NCBI GenBank assembly: GCA_958366985.1 | Contig: CATXDC010000023.1 | Coordinates: forward strand, 1-23,553 | Direction of reading: 5' to 3' | Source of the DNA: an uncultured Oscillospiraceae bacterium | GTDB taxonomy: Bacteria > Bacillota > Clostridia > Oscillospirales > Acutalibacteraceae | DNA: 23,553 bases | Shown here: piece by piece, positions 7,820-13,684 of the stretch | How the letters are laid out: each line of letters opens with the position of its first letter | How positions within the stretch are numbered: the first letter of the stretch is position 1 | Translations under genes and position numbers: made by a program | The notes under the pieces: model-generated | What the model saw: the letters and a program-made list of their open reading frames with translations, nothing else | Told to the model about the DNA's origin: nothing | Database searches by the model: none

Positions 7820-8425
7820 TTATTTTTTGTGTTTTTTGCTTTTCTCATTCCCGTTCAGTTCTCCGCCTTCAGCAAAACCTTTACCGGAAAATACAACAGC
7901 TACTGTTTTGAAAAGGATTTTAATGTCCATAAGCATATTGTGGTTCTGGACATACTCCGCATCCCATTCTACTTTTTTCTTCTCACCAACTAAATCTCTT
8001 CCATTGATCTGTGCAAGACCTGTTACTCCGGGTCTGACAGAATATACATTTTTCTCTTCACGCATTCTGCGTATATTTTCTTCCTCAGGAATAAGAGGAC
8101 GAGGACCAACGAAACTCATAGTGCCTTCAAGTATATTTATAAGCTGAGGAAGCTCATCAAGACTGGTTTTTCTAAGCACCTTGCCTATGGGAGTAATGCA
8201 GTCATCAGAATTTGCAAGATCTTTTGTAGCCACATTTTTTGTACCCACTTTCATGGAACGGAACTTTCTTATTTTAAAGGTCTTATTACCAAGTCCCACT
8301 CTCTCCTGCCTGAAAACTACCGGACGTCCATCGGTAGCCATAATAATAATTGCTATTATTGCCATGGGTATGGCTAAAACAATAAGTGCAAGGAGACTGA
8401 AAAATATATCAAAAAGTCTTTTCAT
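7820..8425 (-). CDS. Polyisoprenyl-phosphate sugar-1-phosphate transferase
   Basis: This 201-residue protein belongs to the bacterial sugar transferase family (PF02397). Such enzymes move a sugar 1-phosphate from a nucleotide sugar to undecaprenyl phosphate, the first membrane step of a surface glycan. It is the minimal PglC-like monotopic form: an N-terminal re-entrant hydrophobic helix (residues 8-29), KFRSM (54-58), the catalytic Asp90-Glu91 pair in SLDELPQL, and GPRPL (107-111). The extra domains of WbaP-type enzymes are absent. The C-terminus is a basic tail ending KSKKHKK. AGGTG lies 7 nt before the ATG. It is monocistronic, with its own promoter and terminator; the sugar specificity cannot be read. 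Confidence 0.93.
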   Translation of the reverse strand: MKRLFDIFFSLLALIVLAIPMAIIAIIIMATDGRPVVFRQERVGLGNKTFKIRKFRSMKVGTKNVATKDLANSDDCITPIGKVLRKTSLDELPQLINILEGTMSFVGPRPLIPEEENIRRMREEKNVYSVRPGVTGLAQINGRDLVGEKKKVEWDAEYVQNHNMLMDIKILFKTVAVVFSGKGFAEGGELNGNEKSKKHKK

Positions 8426-8535
8426 TTTTTATCACCTGTATTTTTATTTAACATTTTTGTAAAATTATCTTTCATAAAAAGAAAATTTGCAAAACTCAAC
8501 TTATTTGCATAGCAAATCAAAACCGCAATTTTTCT

Positions 8536-8550
8536 ATTGTATTATACAAT
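8536..8550. promoter_or_regulatory. Perfect palindrome over the -10 box of the sugar transferase promoter
   Basis: ATTGTAT and ATACAAT form 7-bp arms around a single T. The dyad covers the -10 hexamer, so a bound dimeric protein would block transcription. It is a candidate operator; no matching regulator is identified. Confidence 0.45.
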
Positions 8551-8569
8551 ATTTTACCAATTTTTGCAA
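8541..8569 (-). promoter_or_regulatory. Sugar transferase promoter
   Basis: On the minus strand TTGCAA (complement of 8564-8569) and a perfect TATAAT (complement of 8541-8546) are 17 bp apart. The transcript would have a leader of about 110 nt, with no recognised riboswitch. Confidence 0.7.
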
Positions 8570-8581
8570 TACTCAGGAACT

Positions 8582-9184
8582 TTAGCTTTTTCCGCCCCAA
8601 AATATGTATCCGGAAATCAAAACCGCTCTTACCGGCGCCGCTTCAAGTTCACCTGTATTTACAGGAGGTGCTATCAAAAAATATTCTCCCGGCTGAGCTT
8701 CGGAAAGATTCAATCCCTCCAAAACTGCAATTCCCGCTCCCAGCATTGCACGGTGGGCAAGAGGTTCAAAATCTCCCTGAGGGTCAATGGAACAGCTGTC
8801 TATACCTACAAGCTTTACTCCCCTAAGAGCAAGCTCGTCGGCAGCGCTTTCATGGATAAATCCGCCCTGAGTTTTAAACAGTACTCGCTCACAACCTGTT
8901 GGCAGATATTTATCTATAATTTCTCCCGTTATTATCGAACCAGCTTCAATAACCATACATGGACCAATAAATACAGAAAGGTCTAAATCCTTAATGCTCA
9001 AGCCGTCCTCTATAAAATGCAGCGGAGCATCACAGTGGGTTCCGTTGTGAAGACAGGCATACATTGCGGTAAGATTACATTCATCTCCTAATTCCATGCG
9101 ACTAATCTTTTCCGCAACAGGGACCGGATCTCCGGAATATACTTCAGATTCAAATATATTTTTTGATATATCGATAAAATCCAT
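8582..9184 (-). CDS. Cyclase family protein (kynurenine formamidase-like metal hydrolase)
   Basis: The 200-residue protein belongs to the cyclase family (PF04199), metal-dependent hydrolases and cyclases that include bacterial arylformamidase KynB. The metal-binding signature HNGTHCDAPLHF is intact, with His46, His50, Asp52 and His56 placed as in the family. Length is normal. No other tryptophan-catabolic gene is near, so the substrate is not inferred; many family members outside the kynurenine pathway are uncharacterised. The ATG at 9184 follows GGAGGG by 6 nt, ruling out an in-frame start 33 nt upstream. It has its own promoter and is divergent from the GT8 gene. Confidence 0.88.
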   Translation of the reverse strand: MDFIDISKNIFESEVYSGDPVPVAEKISRMELGDECNLTAMYACLHNGTHCDAPLHFIEDGLSIKDLDLSVFIGPCMVIEAGSIITGEIIDKYLPTGCERVLFKTQGGFIHESAADELALRGVKLVGIDSCSIDPQGDFEPLAHRAMLGAGIAVLEGLNLSEAQPGEYFLIAPPVNTGELEAAPVRAVLISGYIFWGGKS

Positions 9185-9205
9185 TAAAATCCCTCCTTTT
9201 TCCAA

Positions 9206-9234
9206 ATAATAGCACATATATTTTACGTTTTCAA
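9206..9234 (-). promoter_or_regulatory. Promoter of the cyclase-family gene
   Basis: On the minus strand TTGAAA (complement of 9229-9234) and TATTAT (complement of 9206-9211) are 17 bp apart, with a TG extending the -10 box. The leader is short, about 15 nt. Confidence 0.7.
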
Positions 9235-9261
9235 TTTTATTACGAAAGCTATTTTTTTATT

Positions 9262-9275
9262 TTACAAATTTGTAA
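9262..9275. promoter_or_regulatory. 14-bp perfect palindrome between divergent genes
   Basis: TTACAAATTTGTAA reads the same on both strands. It lies between the cyclase promoter (9206-9234) and the GT8 gene start (9367), where one regulator could act on both. Confidence 0.35.
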
Positions 9276-9330
9276 CTATTTAATACATGAATTGAAATTT
9301 TTCTTTTAGGAAAACGTAACAGCAAAAATA

Positions 9331-9336
9331 TATAAT
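9331..9336 (+). promoter_or_regulatory. Possible -10 box of the GT8 gene
   Basis: A perfect TATAAT lies 31 bp before the GT8 start codon, but no acceptable -35 hexamer is found 16-18 bp upstream. Expression may need an activator. Confidence 0.35.
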
Positions 9337-9366
9337 GTGCTCACCAAACGAAAAGGAGTTACTAAA

Positions 9367-10233
9367 ATGAAAATGAATATTCTTGTATGCCTTGATTCCG
9401 GCTATATCCCACCTTTAAAAGTGATGCTTCGTTCCCTCACTTTTTCAAATCCCGACGATTCTTTTGATATATACATTTTGCACTCATCTATAAGCGATGA
9501 GGATATGGCATCAGTTTCCGATTCCCTAAAAAACAGAAAGGCAAAAATTATACCTATAAAGCTTCCCGACAATTTCGGAGAGGATTTTCCGATCTTAAGG
9601 CATCTTACAAAAGAGGCTTATTACAGAATTTTTGCACCTTGGTATCTGCCGACAGAGCTTGATAAAATACTGTACCTTGACCCGGATATAACTATAATCG
9701 GCAAAATAGATGAACTTTATAACACAAATCTTCAGGGAAACTGCTTTGCGGGAGCAAGTCACGGTATTCCGGCATCTCAGTTTATAAACCGCATCCGACT
9801 GAGAATGTGCCGCAAGTCACAATATATAAACTCCGGCGTACTTTTAATGAATCTTAATAAGATAAGAGAAGAGCACAGCCAGGAAAAAATCCTCAAATAC
9901 ATAGACAAAAACGGAGATAAGCTTTATTTTGCCGATCAGGATGTTATAAACGGAATGTACAGCAAAAAGACAGCTTATTTCAGTCCCTTAAAATATAATC
10001 TTGATGAAAATTACTTTAAGCTTTACAACAAAATAAGTCCCAAACGTGACAGAATTGATTTTTCATGGGTACGGAAAAACACAAGCATAATCCACTACTG
10101 CGGCAAAAACAAACCATGGAAAGAGGAATACGAGGGAGAGTTTGGAATTTTTTATGAAAGCTTTACTGATACTCCCGTAATAAGGAAACCGAAAGGACAT
10201 GTTAATTATTTCTTTATTGATGCGGTAAACTGA
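9367..10233 (+). CDS. Glycosyltransferase family 8 protein
   Basis: The 288-residue GT-A fold enzyme retains anomeric configuration when moving glucose or galactose from a nucleotide sugar onto surface glycans. GT8 hallmarks are present: the metal-binding DxD as DPD (105-107) in ILYLDPDI, YINSGVLLMNL, ADQDVIN (189-195), and the C-terminal HYCGKNKPW (243-251). No signal peptide or membrane segment is seen, so it acts on the cytoplasmic side. The ATG at 9367 follows AAGGAG by 8 nt; an upstream in-frame GTG has no such signal. The next gene, a DUF6056 membrane protein, starts 88 nt downstream but has its own strong promoter. Confidence 0.93.
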   Translation: MKMNILVCLDSGYIPPLKVMLRSLTFSNPDDSFDIYILHSSISDEDMASVSDSLKNRKAKIIPIKLPDNFGEDFPILRHLTKEAYYRIFAPWYLPTELDKILYLDPDITIIGKIDELYNTNLQGNCFAGASHGIPASQFINRIRLRMCRKSQYINSGVLLMNLNKIREEHSQEKILKYIDKNGDKLYFADQDVINGMYSKKTAYFSPLKYNLDENYFKLYNKISPKRDRIDFSWVRKNTSIIHYCGKNKPWKEEYEGEFGIFYESFTDTPVIRKPKGHVNYFFIDAVN

Positions 10234-10261
10234 CAGAATTATTTACATATTTTTCTAAAAA

Positions 10262-10290
10262 TTGACATGCTTTTCTTCCCATGATATACT
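10262..10290 (+). promoter_or_regulatory. Near-consensus promoter of the DUF6056 gene
   Basis: A perfect TTGACA (10262-10267) and TATACT (10285-10290) are 17 bp apart, 31 bp before the start codon. It is the best match to consensus in the window. Confidence 0.8.
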
Positions 10291-10321
10291 TTTTTCACAA
10301 ATATTTACAGGGGAATTTAAA

Positions 10322-11716
10322 ATGGATTTTAAAAGTAAAAAAATAAAAACCAACACAAAAAATAAATCTGTACTAATATTTTCGGTTGCCGCTGCTGTTT
10401 TCATCTTAATGCTTGTTTTAAATTTATTTACCCCCTATACATCGGATGATTACGCTTATCACTTTGTTTATGAAAATCCCCTTCCCACAGAAAATACACG
10501 GCTTCTTTCCGGTATATGGGATATCCCCTATTCTATGGCAAACCATTATAATATCTGGGGAGGAAGAGTAGTTGCTCACAGCGTTGTGCAGTTTTTTATG
10601 CTCTTTGACAAATGGGTATTTGATATTTTTAATTCTCTTATTTTTGTCCTTTGCGGTATTTTAATTTATTTTCATATTGAAAAAGACTTTAAAAAGCACT
10701 CTCCTTTATGGCTTGCGGTAATATATTTTTCAATGTGGTTTCTTATTCCGCAGTTCGGAATATCTGTATTGTGGGTATCTGGCGCATGCAACTATATTTG
10801 GATGGCAACCCTTATACTGCTGTTTTTGCTCTTATACCGCTACTGTTTAGATAAAAAGCTTACTAGACTTTGGAGTATCCTTGCAGCTGTGGCTATAATT
10901 CCTTTTGGATTCATCACCGGCTGTACAAACGAAAACGCCGGCGGAGCTGCCGCACTTACTGCGGCCATGTTCGTCGGGCTCAATATCATAAATAAAAAAC
11001 ACATTCCTATATGGAGCATAACAGGTGTTCTTTCTGCCGGTGCAGGACTGATTTTTCTTGTAGTTGCTCCCGGAAACACCGCAAGAGGAGGAGAAATCAA
11101 GTTAACAGGTAAGCTTATCCTTTCAAGGCTCGAAAGAATAGGTGAGTATACCTGGGATTTAATGTGGATTCCTCTAATCTGCCTCGCCGCACTGATTGTT
11201 TTCTTCTGTATTTTTAAAAAAGGCAGTTTCAAAAATTATGTGAAAGAAATTTCGGCTGCGTCCATATTCTTCATCTGCGCCGCCGCAAACGTAATTGTCC
11301 TTGCAGCAACGTCCAGTATTTTCCGACGCTCATGGCTGCTGTCCATATTTTACATAATTATTGCATGCGGTCTTTTTATGAAAACTTTTTCATGTTCAAA
11401 GGCCGAAAAATATATCAAATATGCCGCCGTTTCTGTTCTGGCAGTCGCTTTCATATTTTCATACGCTTCTGCAGCGGACAGCATACTCACAACATATTCA
11501 GAAGTGCAGCTCGAATTAACTCAAATTCAGCAGCAAAAAGAAGCCGGAATAGAAGATGTTACAGTGACACCACATAAAAGGCCGTCAAATGATTACAACG
11601 CCCTTTATGGAACCGCAAATTTAACCGACAACCGTGAACAGTGGTTTAATCTTTGGATTGCAAAGTACTACGGCGTAAAATCAATCGGCACCGTGCCTTT
11701 GGAATCAGATCAATAA
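10322..11716 (+). CDS. DUF6056-type polytopic membrane protein
   Basis: The 464-residue integral membrane protein has roughly ten hydrophobic segments after a basic N-terminus. Its plan resembles DUF6056 proteins, which look like GT-C glycosyltransferases that use lipid-linked sugars. Supporting features are an acidic pair right after the first membrane helix (YTSDDYAYHF, 39-48), the W-G-GR segment (80-82) and TNENAGGA (202-209). Function is inferred from that resemblance and from the neighbouring GT8 and sugar transferase genes. The ATG at 10322 follows AGGGGA by 7 nt, so an in-frame start 60 nt upstream, which would overlap the promoter, is rejected. A terminator follows at 11763. Confidence 0.75.
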   Translation: MDFKSKKIKTNTKNKSVLIFSVAAAVFILMLVLNLFTPYTSDDYAYHFVYENPLPTENTRLLSGIWDIPYSMANHYNIWGGRVVAHSVVQFFMLFDKWVFDIFNSLIFVLCGILIYFHIEKDFKKHSPLWLAVIYFSMWFLIPQFGISVLWVSGACNYIWMATLILLFLLLYRYCLDKKLTRLWSILAAVAIIPFGFITGCTNENAGGAAALTAAMFVGLNIINKKHIPIWSITGVLSAGAGLIFLVVAPGNTARGGEIKLTGKLILSRLERIGEYTWDLMWIPLICLAALIVFFCIFKKGSFKNYVKEISAASIFFICAAANVIVLAATSSIFRRSWLLSIFYIIIACGLFMKTFSCSKAEKYIKYAAVSVLAVAFIFSYASAADSILTTYSEVQLELTQIQQQKEAGIEDVTVTPHKRPSNDYNALYGTANLTDNREQWFNLWIAKYYGVKSIGTVPLESDQ

Positions 11717-11762
11717 ACATCCTTTAGACTGTGCAAACTTAAAACAATACATATGATAATTT

Positions 11763-11802
11763 TGCCTGCATTCAGATCAGATCTGTGTGTAGGCATATTT
11801 TT
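11763..11802 (+). terminator. Terminator after the DUF6056 gene
   Basis: TGCCTGCA (11763-11770) pairs with TGTAGGCA (11788-11795), and inside it CAGATC pairs with GATCTG. TATTTTT follows. The hairpin begins 47 bp past the stop codon. Confidence 0.7.
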
Positions 11803-11838
11803 AGAAAAATTCATCTGCATTAAATTTAAATAAAAATA

Positions 11839-11869
11839 TTGACTGTCACCTTGGGGTATGGATTAAAAT
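11839..11869 (+). promoter_or_regulatory. MerR-type promoter with 19-bp spacer
   Basis: TTGACT (11839-11844) and TAAAAT (11864-11869) are 19 bp apart, the overlong spacing that MerR-family activators untwist. The spacer contains ACC-TTGG-GGT, a short dyad where the regulator would bind. Autoregulation of the gene at 11891 is the simplest reading. Confidence 0.65.
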
Positions 11870-11890
11870 ATAGTCAACGAGGTGATAAAA

Positions 11891-12745
11891 ATGCTCATAG
11901 GTGAAGCGGCAAGAGAAGCCGGGACTACAAAAAAGGCAATAGAGTATTACGAGGAACAGGGGCTTATATGTCCGGAAATTTCAGAAAACGGATACCGCAG
12001 TTTTTCCGATGAAAATTTGACAAAGCTTCGGAAAATATCGGTTCTGCGAAGTCTCGGATTATCCGTAGCGGAGATAAAAGAATTTTTACTAGGCGAAAAG
12101 CATGATGAATTTCAAAAAATTATAGATAAAAAAGCTTTTGAAACGGAAACTCTTAAAACAAAAGAAAAGCTCCTTAAAGAGCTTTCGGAAAAAGGCAACT
12201 GGGATAAAATTCAGGAGGAAGTCAAAACCCTTGAAAGAAAAAACTCTGTACTCAGTCGTCTTTTAAACTGCTTTCCTGGTTTTTACGGACAGTATCTAAT
12301 AGTTCATTTTGCACCGTTTTTAAATGATCCCGTAACTACACCTGAACAGCAAAAGGCTTTTGATACAGCTGTTTCGTTTCTTGATAATCTTAAAATTGAC
12401 ATTCCGGATGATCTGTGTAAATTCATCTATGAGATAACAAAGGAAATGGATATGGATTTTGCCGAAAAGATGTCAAAAAATCTGCAAGAGACAGTTGAAA
12501 ATCCAAAAAAATATTTTGAGGAAAACCGTGAAAATATAGAGCTTTATCAGCAAATGAAAGAAAGTGAGGAATATAAAAGTTCCCCAGCTTTCAAACTAAA
12601 TGAGTTCTTTAAGAAAATCAGCAGCGAAAACGGATATTATGATATTTTTATCCCTGCAATTAAAGTTCTCAGCCCTTCATATAATGCATATTGTGAAAAG
12701 CTCATGGAGGCAGACAGAATTTTTGCAGAAGAATTTAAAAGCTGA
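11891..12745 (+). CDS. MerR family transcriptional regulator
   Basis: The 284-residue protein starts with a MerR DNA-binding domain (residues 1-70): IGEAAREAGTTKKAIEYYEEQGLI, then GYRSFSDENL, and LRSLGLSVAEIKEFL for the second wing and helix. A charged coiled-coil-like helix (about 85-120) follows for dimerisation. The C-terminal 160 residues are helical and match no effector domain I recognise, so the signal is unknown; no metal-binding cysteine cluster is seen. The ATG at 11891 is preferred because an upstream in-frame GTG is part of the ribosome binding site GAGGTG. No target operon is adjacent: a repeat region follows. Confidence 0.9.
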   Translation: MLIGEAAREAGTTKKAIEYYEEQGLICPEISENGYRSFSDENLTKLRKISVLRSLGLSVAEIKEFLLGEKHDEFQKIIDKKAFETETLKTKEKLLKELSEKGNWDKIQEEVKTLERKNSVLSRLLNCFPGFYGQYLIVHFAPFLNDPVTTPEQQKAFDTAVSFLDNLKIDIPDDLCKFIYEITKEMDMDFAEKMSKNLQETVENPKKYFEENRENIELYQQMKESEEYKSSPAFKLNEFFKKISSENGYYDIFIPAIKVLSPSYNAYCEKLMEADRIFAEEFKS

Positions 12746-12762
12746 TACAAAAGGACAAACAA

Positions 12763-12802
12763 AAATCCGTATGATTTGATTTTAATCAAGGCATACGGAT
12801 TT
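12763..12802 (+). terminator. Terminator after the MerR gene
   Basis: AAATCCGTATG (12763-12773) pairs perfectly with CATACGGATTT (12792-12802), and TTGAT/ATCAA extends the fold inside. TATTTGTT follows. It starts 18 bp past the stop. Confidence 0.8.
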
Positions 12803-12922
12803 ATTTGTTATGTGAACTTTACGGGAAGTTGTCGTTACTAGATACTGTTAACAAGGGTAGAATGGTATTTTATTCTGTTTTCTGCTACTTACCCGAACTT
12901 TGATATATAAGGATTTTTTAGA

Positions 12923-12987
12923 CGCAGGCACTTATATTTAATGTTCACTGTGATTTGGTGTGCGGCTTGGGTGCAGGCTCAGCCTGC
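12923..12987. repeat. R1 repeat, copy a (5'-truncated)
   Basis: The copy begins at CGCAGGCACTTATA, without the terminator-hairpin arm of full copies. GTGCGGCTT (12960-12968) precedes by exactly 13 nt the hairpin GCAGGCT-c-AGCCTGC (12973-12987), which has perfect 7-bp arms. Confidence 0.7.
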
Positions 12988-13007
12988 TGCCGCTCATGCT
13001 GCGGCAG
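12987..13007. repeat. GC-rich hairpin
   Basis: CTGCCGC (12987-12993) and GCGGCAG (13001-13007) are perfect 7-bp arms around a 7-nt loop, immediately after R1 copy a. It may be a separate repeat element. Confidence 0.5.
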
Positions 13008-13011
13008 AGCA

Positions 13012-13041
13012 CCTACTTTTGTCCATAGCGACAAAAGTAGG
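13012..13041. repeat. Hairpin with perfect 12-bp arms
   Basis: CCTACTTTTGTC (13012-13023) and GACAAAAGTAGG (13030-13041) enclose the 6-nt loop CATAGC. The stem is too long and regular for chance. GCAAAAA follows; there is no T run, so it is not a standard terminator on the plus strand. Confidence 0.65.
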
Positions 13042-13054
13042 CAAAAACGCATTT

Positions 13055-13072
13055 GCGGCGGTGTCCCGCCGC
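13055..13072. repeat. GC-rich tetraloop hairpin
   Basis: GCGGCGG (13055-13061) and CCGCCGC (13066-13072) form a perfect 7-bp stem around TGTC. Confidence 0.5.
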
Positions 13073-13127
13073 CTTGCCAAAACAGCAAGTATTAATCAGC
13101 GCAAGGTTGGTTTTCTCCCACACGCCC

Positions 13128-13213
13128 GCCGACGGCAGTTTAGAAGTTTTATTTTATCACCGTCAAAGTGTAAACGCTGTACCTCTTCCCATGTCTTTTC
13201 CTTTGCCGTCGGC
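13128..13213. repeat. R2 repeat, copy 1
   Basis: The 86-bp unit is closed by GCCGACGGCA (13128-13137) and TGCCGTCGGC (13204-13213). Its interior shares TTTATCACC, GTGTAAACG and a CCTTTGCCG end with copy 2 at a constant offset of 112 bp. Confidence 0.7.
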
Positions 13214-13238
13214 TTGCAGGTGTAAGCGTTCACCAATT

Positions 13239-13325
13239 CACGTCGGCAGCTTGGAGGGCTTTAATTTATCACCATCACTGTGTAAACGTTATACTATTTA
13301 CTATATCTTCTCCTTTGCCGACGTG
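13239..13325. repeat. R2 repeat, copy 2
   Basis: The 87-bp unit is closed by CACGTCGGCA (13239-13248) and TGCCGACGTG (13316-13325). The interior is about two-thirds identical to copy 1. Relative to copy 1, three base pairs of the closing stem have changed on both sides so that pairing is kept. Confidence 0.7.
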
Positions 13326-13406
13326 TGCGGCTGTCTGGGAGAAAAGTTTTGTGTGGTTCTTTGGCTTCACAAATTCTAAGTCTGTTTTTAAAATATAAAA
13401 AATTCA

Positions 13407-13494
13407 CCTGCGTTCAAGCAAAAGCCTAAACGCAGGCGGGAATGTCTATTGTTTTATGTAAATGCGTGTGCGACTTGAAAGCGGACGTGTCCGC
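13407..13494. repeat. R1 repeat, copy b (full length, 88 bp)
   Basis: It opens with hairpin CCTGCGTT/AACGCAGG (13407-13414, 13429-13436) and GGCGG. GTGCGACTT (13468-13476) then precedes by 13 nt the hairpin GCGGAC-gt-GTCCGC (13481-13494). The first hairpin, read on the minus strand, is followed by a T-rich run and could terminate transcription. Confidence 0.7.
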
Positions 13495-13495
13495 C

Positions 13496-13560
13496 CGCAG
13501 GCACTTATAGTAGTTCATTACTGACAGTCGGTGTGCGGCTTACGTGCAGGCTTAGCCTGC
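13496..13560. repeat. R1 repeat, copy c (5'-truncated)
   Basis: Like copy a it starts at CGCAGGCACTTATA. GTGCGGCTT (13533-13541) precedes by 13 nt the hairpin GCAGGCT-t-AGCCTGC (13546-13560), identical in stem to copy a. Confidence 0.7.
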
Positions 13561-13561
13561 T

Positions 13562-13590
13562 GTGCGACTTGGATGTGGGCTTAGCGAAAA
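13562..13590. repeat. R1 repeat, copy d (degenerate fragment)
   Basis: GTGCGACTT (13562-13570) is present, but the expected hairpin 13 nt on has decayed: only GCT/AGC of GTGGGCTTAGCG can pair. It abuts copy e. Confidence 0.5.
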
Positions 13591-13624
13591 TAAAACCTGC
13601 GTCCAGGAAAAACCTAAACGCAGG
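13586..13624 (-). terminator. Terminator of the ddl-trpS operon, supplied by an R1 repeat
   Basis: On the minus strand the 7-bp stem CCTGCGT/ACGCAGG (13596-13602, 13618-13624), with inner AGG/CCT pairing, is followed by TTTTATTTT. It lies about 50 bp past the trpS stop and is the first hairpin of R1 copy e. Confidence 0.7.
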
Positions 13625-13684
13625 CGGTTATAGTAGTTTATTTTCTGTGAGTTAACGTGCGACTTGGATGCAAACTCAGTTTGC
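13596..13684. repeat. R1 repeat, copy e (full length), overlapping trpS
   Basis: It contains the CCTGCGT/ACGCAGG hairpin, TTATAGTAGTT, GTGCGACTT (13657-13665) and, 13 nt on, the hairpin GCAAACT-c-AGTTTGC (13670-13684). Compared with copies a and c, GG/CC pairs have become AA/TT with pairing kept. The hairpin covers the last two codons and the stop of trpS. Confidence 0.7.

Larger units (their letters stand above)
13111..13345. repeat. R2 composite element with outer inverted repeat
   Basis: TTTTCTCCCA (13111-13120) and TGGGAGAAAA (13336-13345) are perfect 10-bp inverted repeats enclosing both R2 copies, a 235-bp unit. Just inside them CACACG and CGTGTG are also complementary. The plan fits a small non-coding mobile element or a large structured RNA; no target-site duplication is obvious at the ends. 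Confidence 0.6.
12803..13675. other. Gene-free repeat region between MerR and trpS
   Basis: About 870 bp lie between two convergent genes with no supported coding sequence. From 12916 onward the stretch is a mosaic of two structured repeat families (R1, R2) and extra hairpins, listed separately. The base composition is clearly richer in GC than the other intergenic gaps in the window. 12803-12915 shows nothing recognisable. Confidence 0.7.

Noticed and set aside
8582..9184. Kynurenine pathway assignment (kynB) for the cyclase-family gene
   Set aside because: The metal motif fits the family, but no kynurenine-pathway partner is near, and many family members act on other substrates.
12941..13379. 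Two overlapping plus-strand open frames of about 94 and 108 codons
   Set aside because: They run through the R1/R2 repeats and hairpins, have no proper ribosome binding site and translate to Cys/Arg/Ser-rich low-complexity sequence. They are by-products of GC-richer repeat DNA.
12803..13675. Retron or diversity-generating element
   Set aside because: Structured repeats alone could suggest a templated RNA, but no reverse transcriptase or variable-protein gene is present in the window.
12916..13684. CRISPR array
   Set aside because: Repeat units are about 65-89 bp, unevenly spaced and internally structured; there are no short regular repeats with unique spacers and no cas genes.
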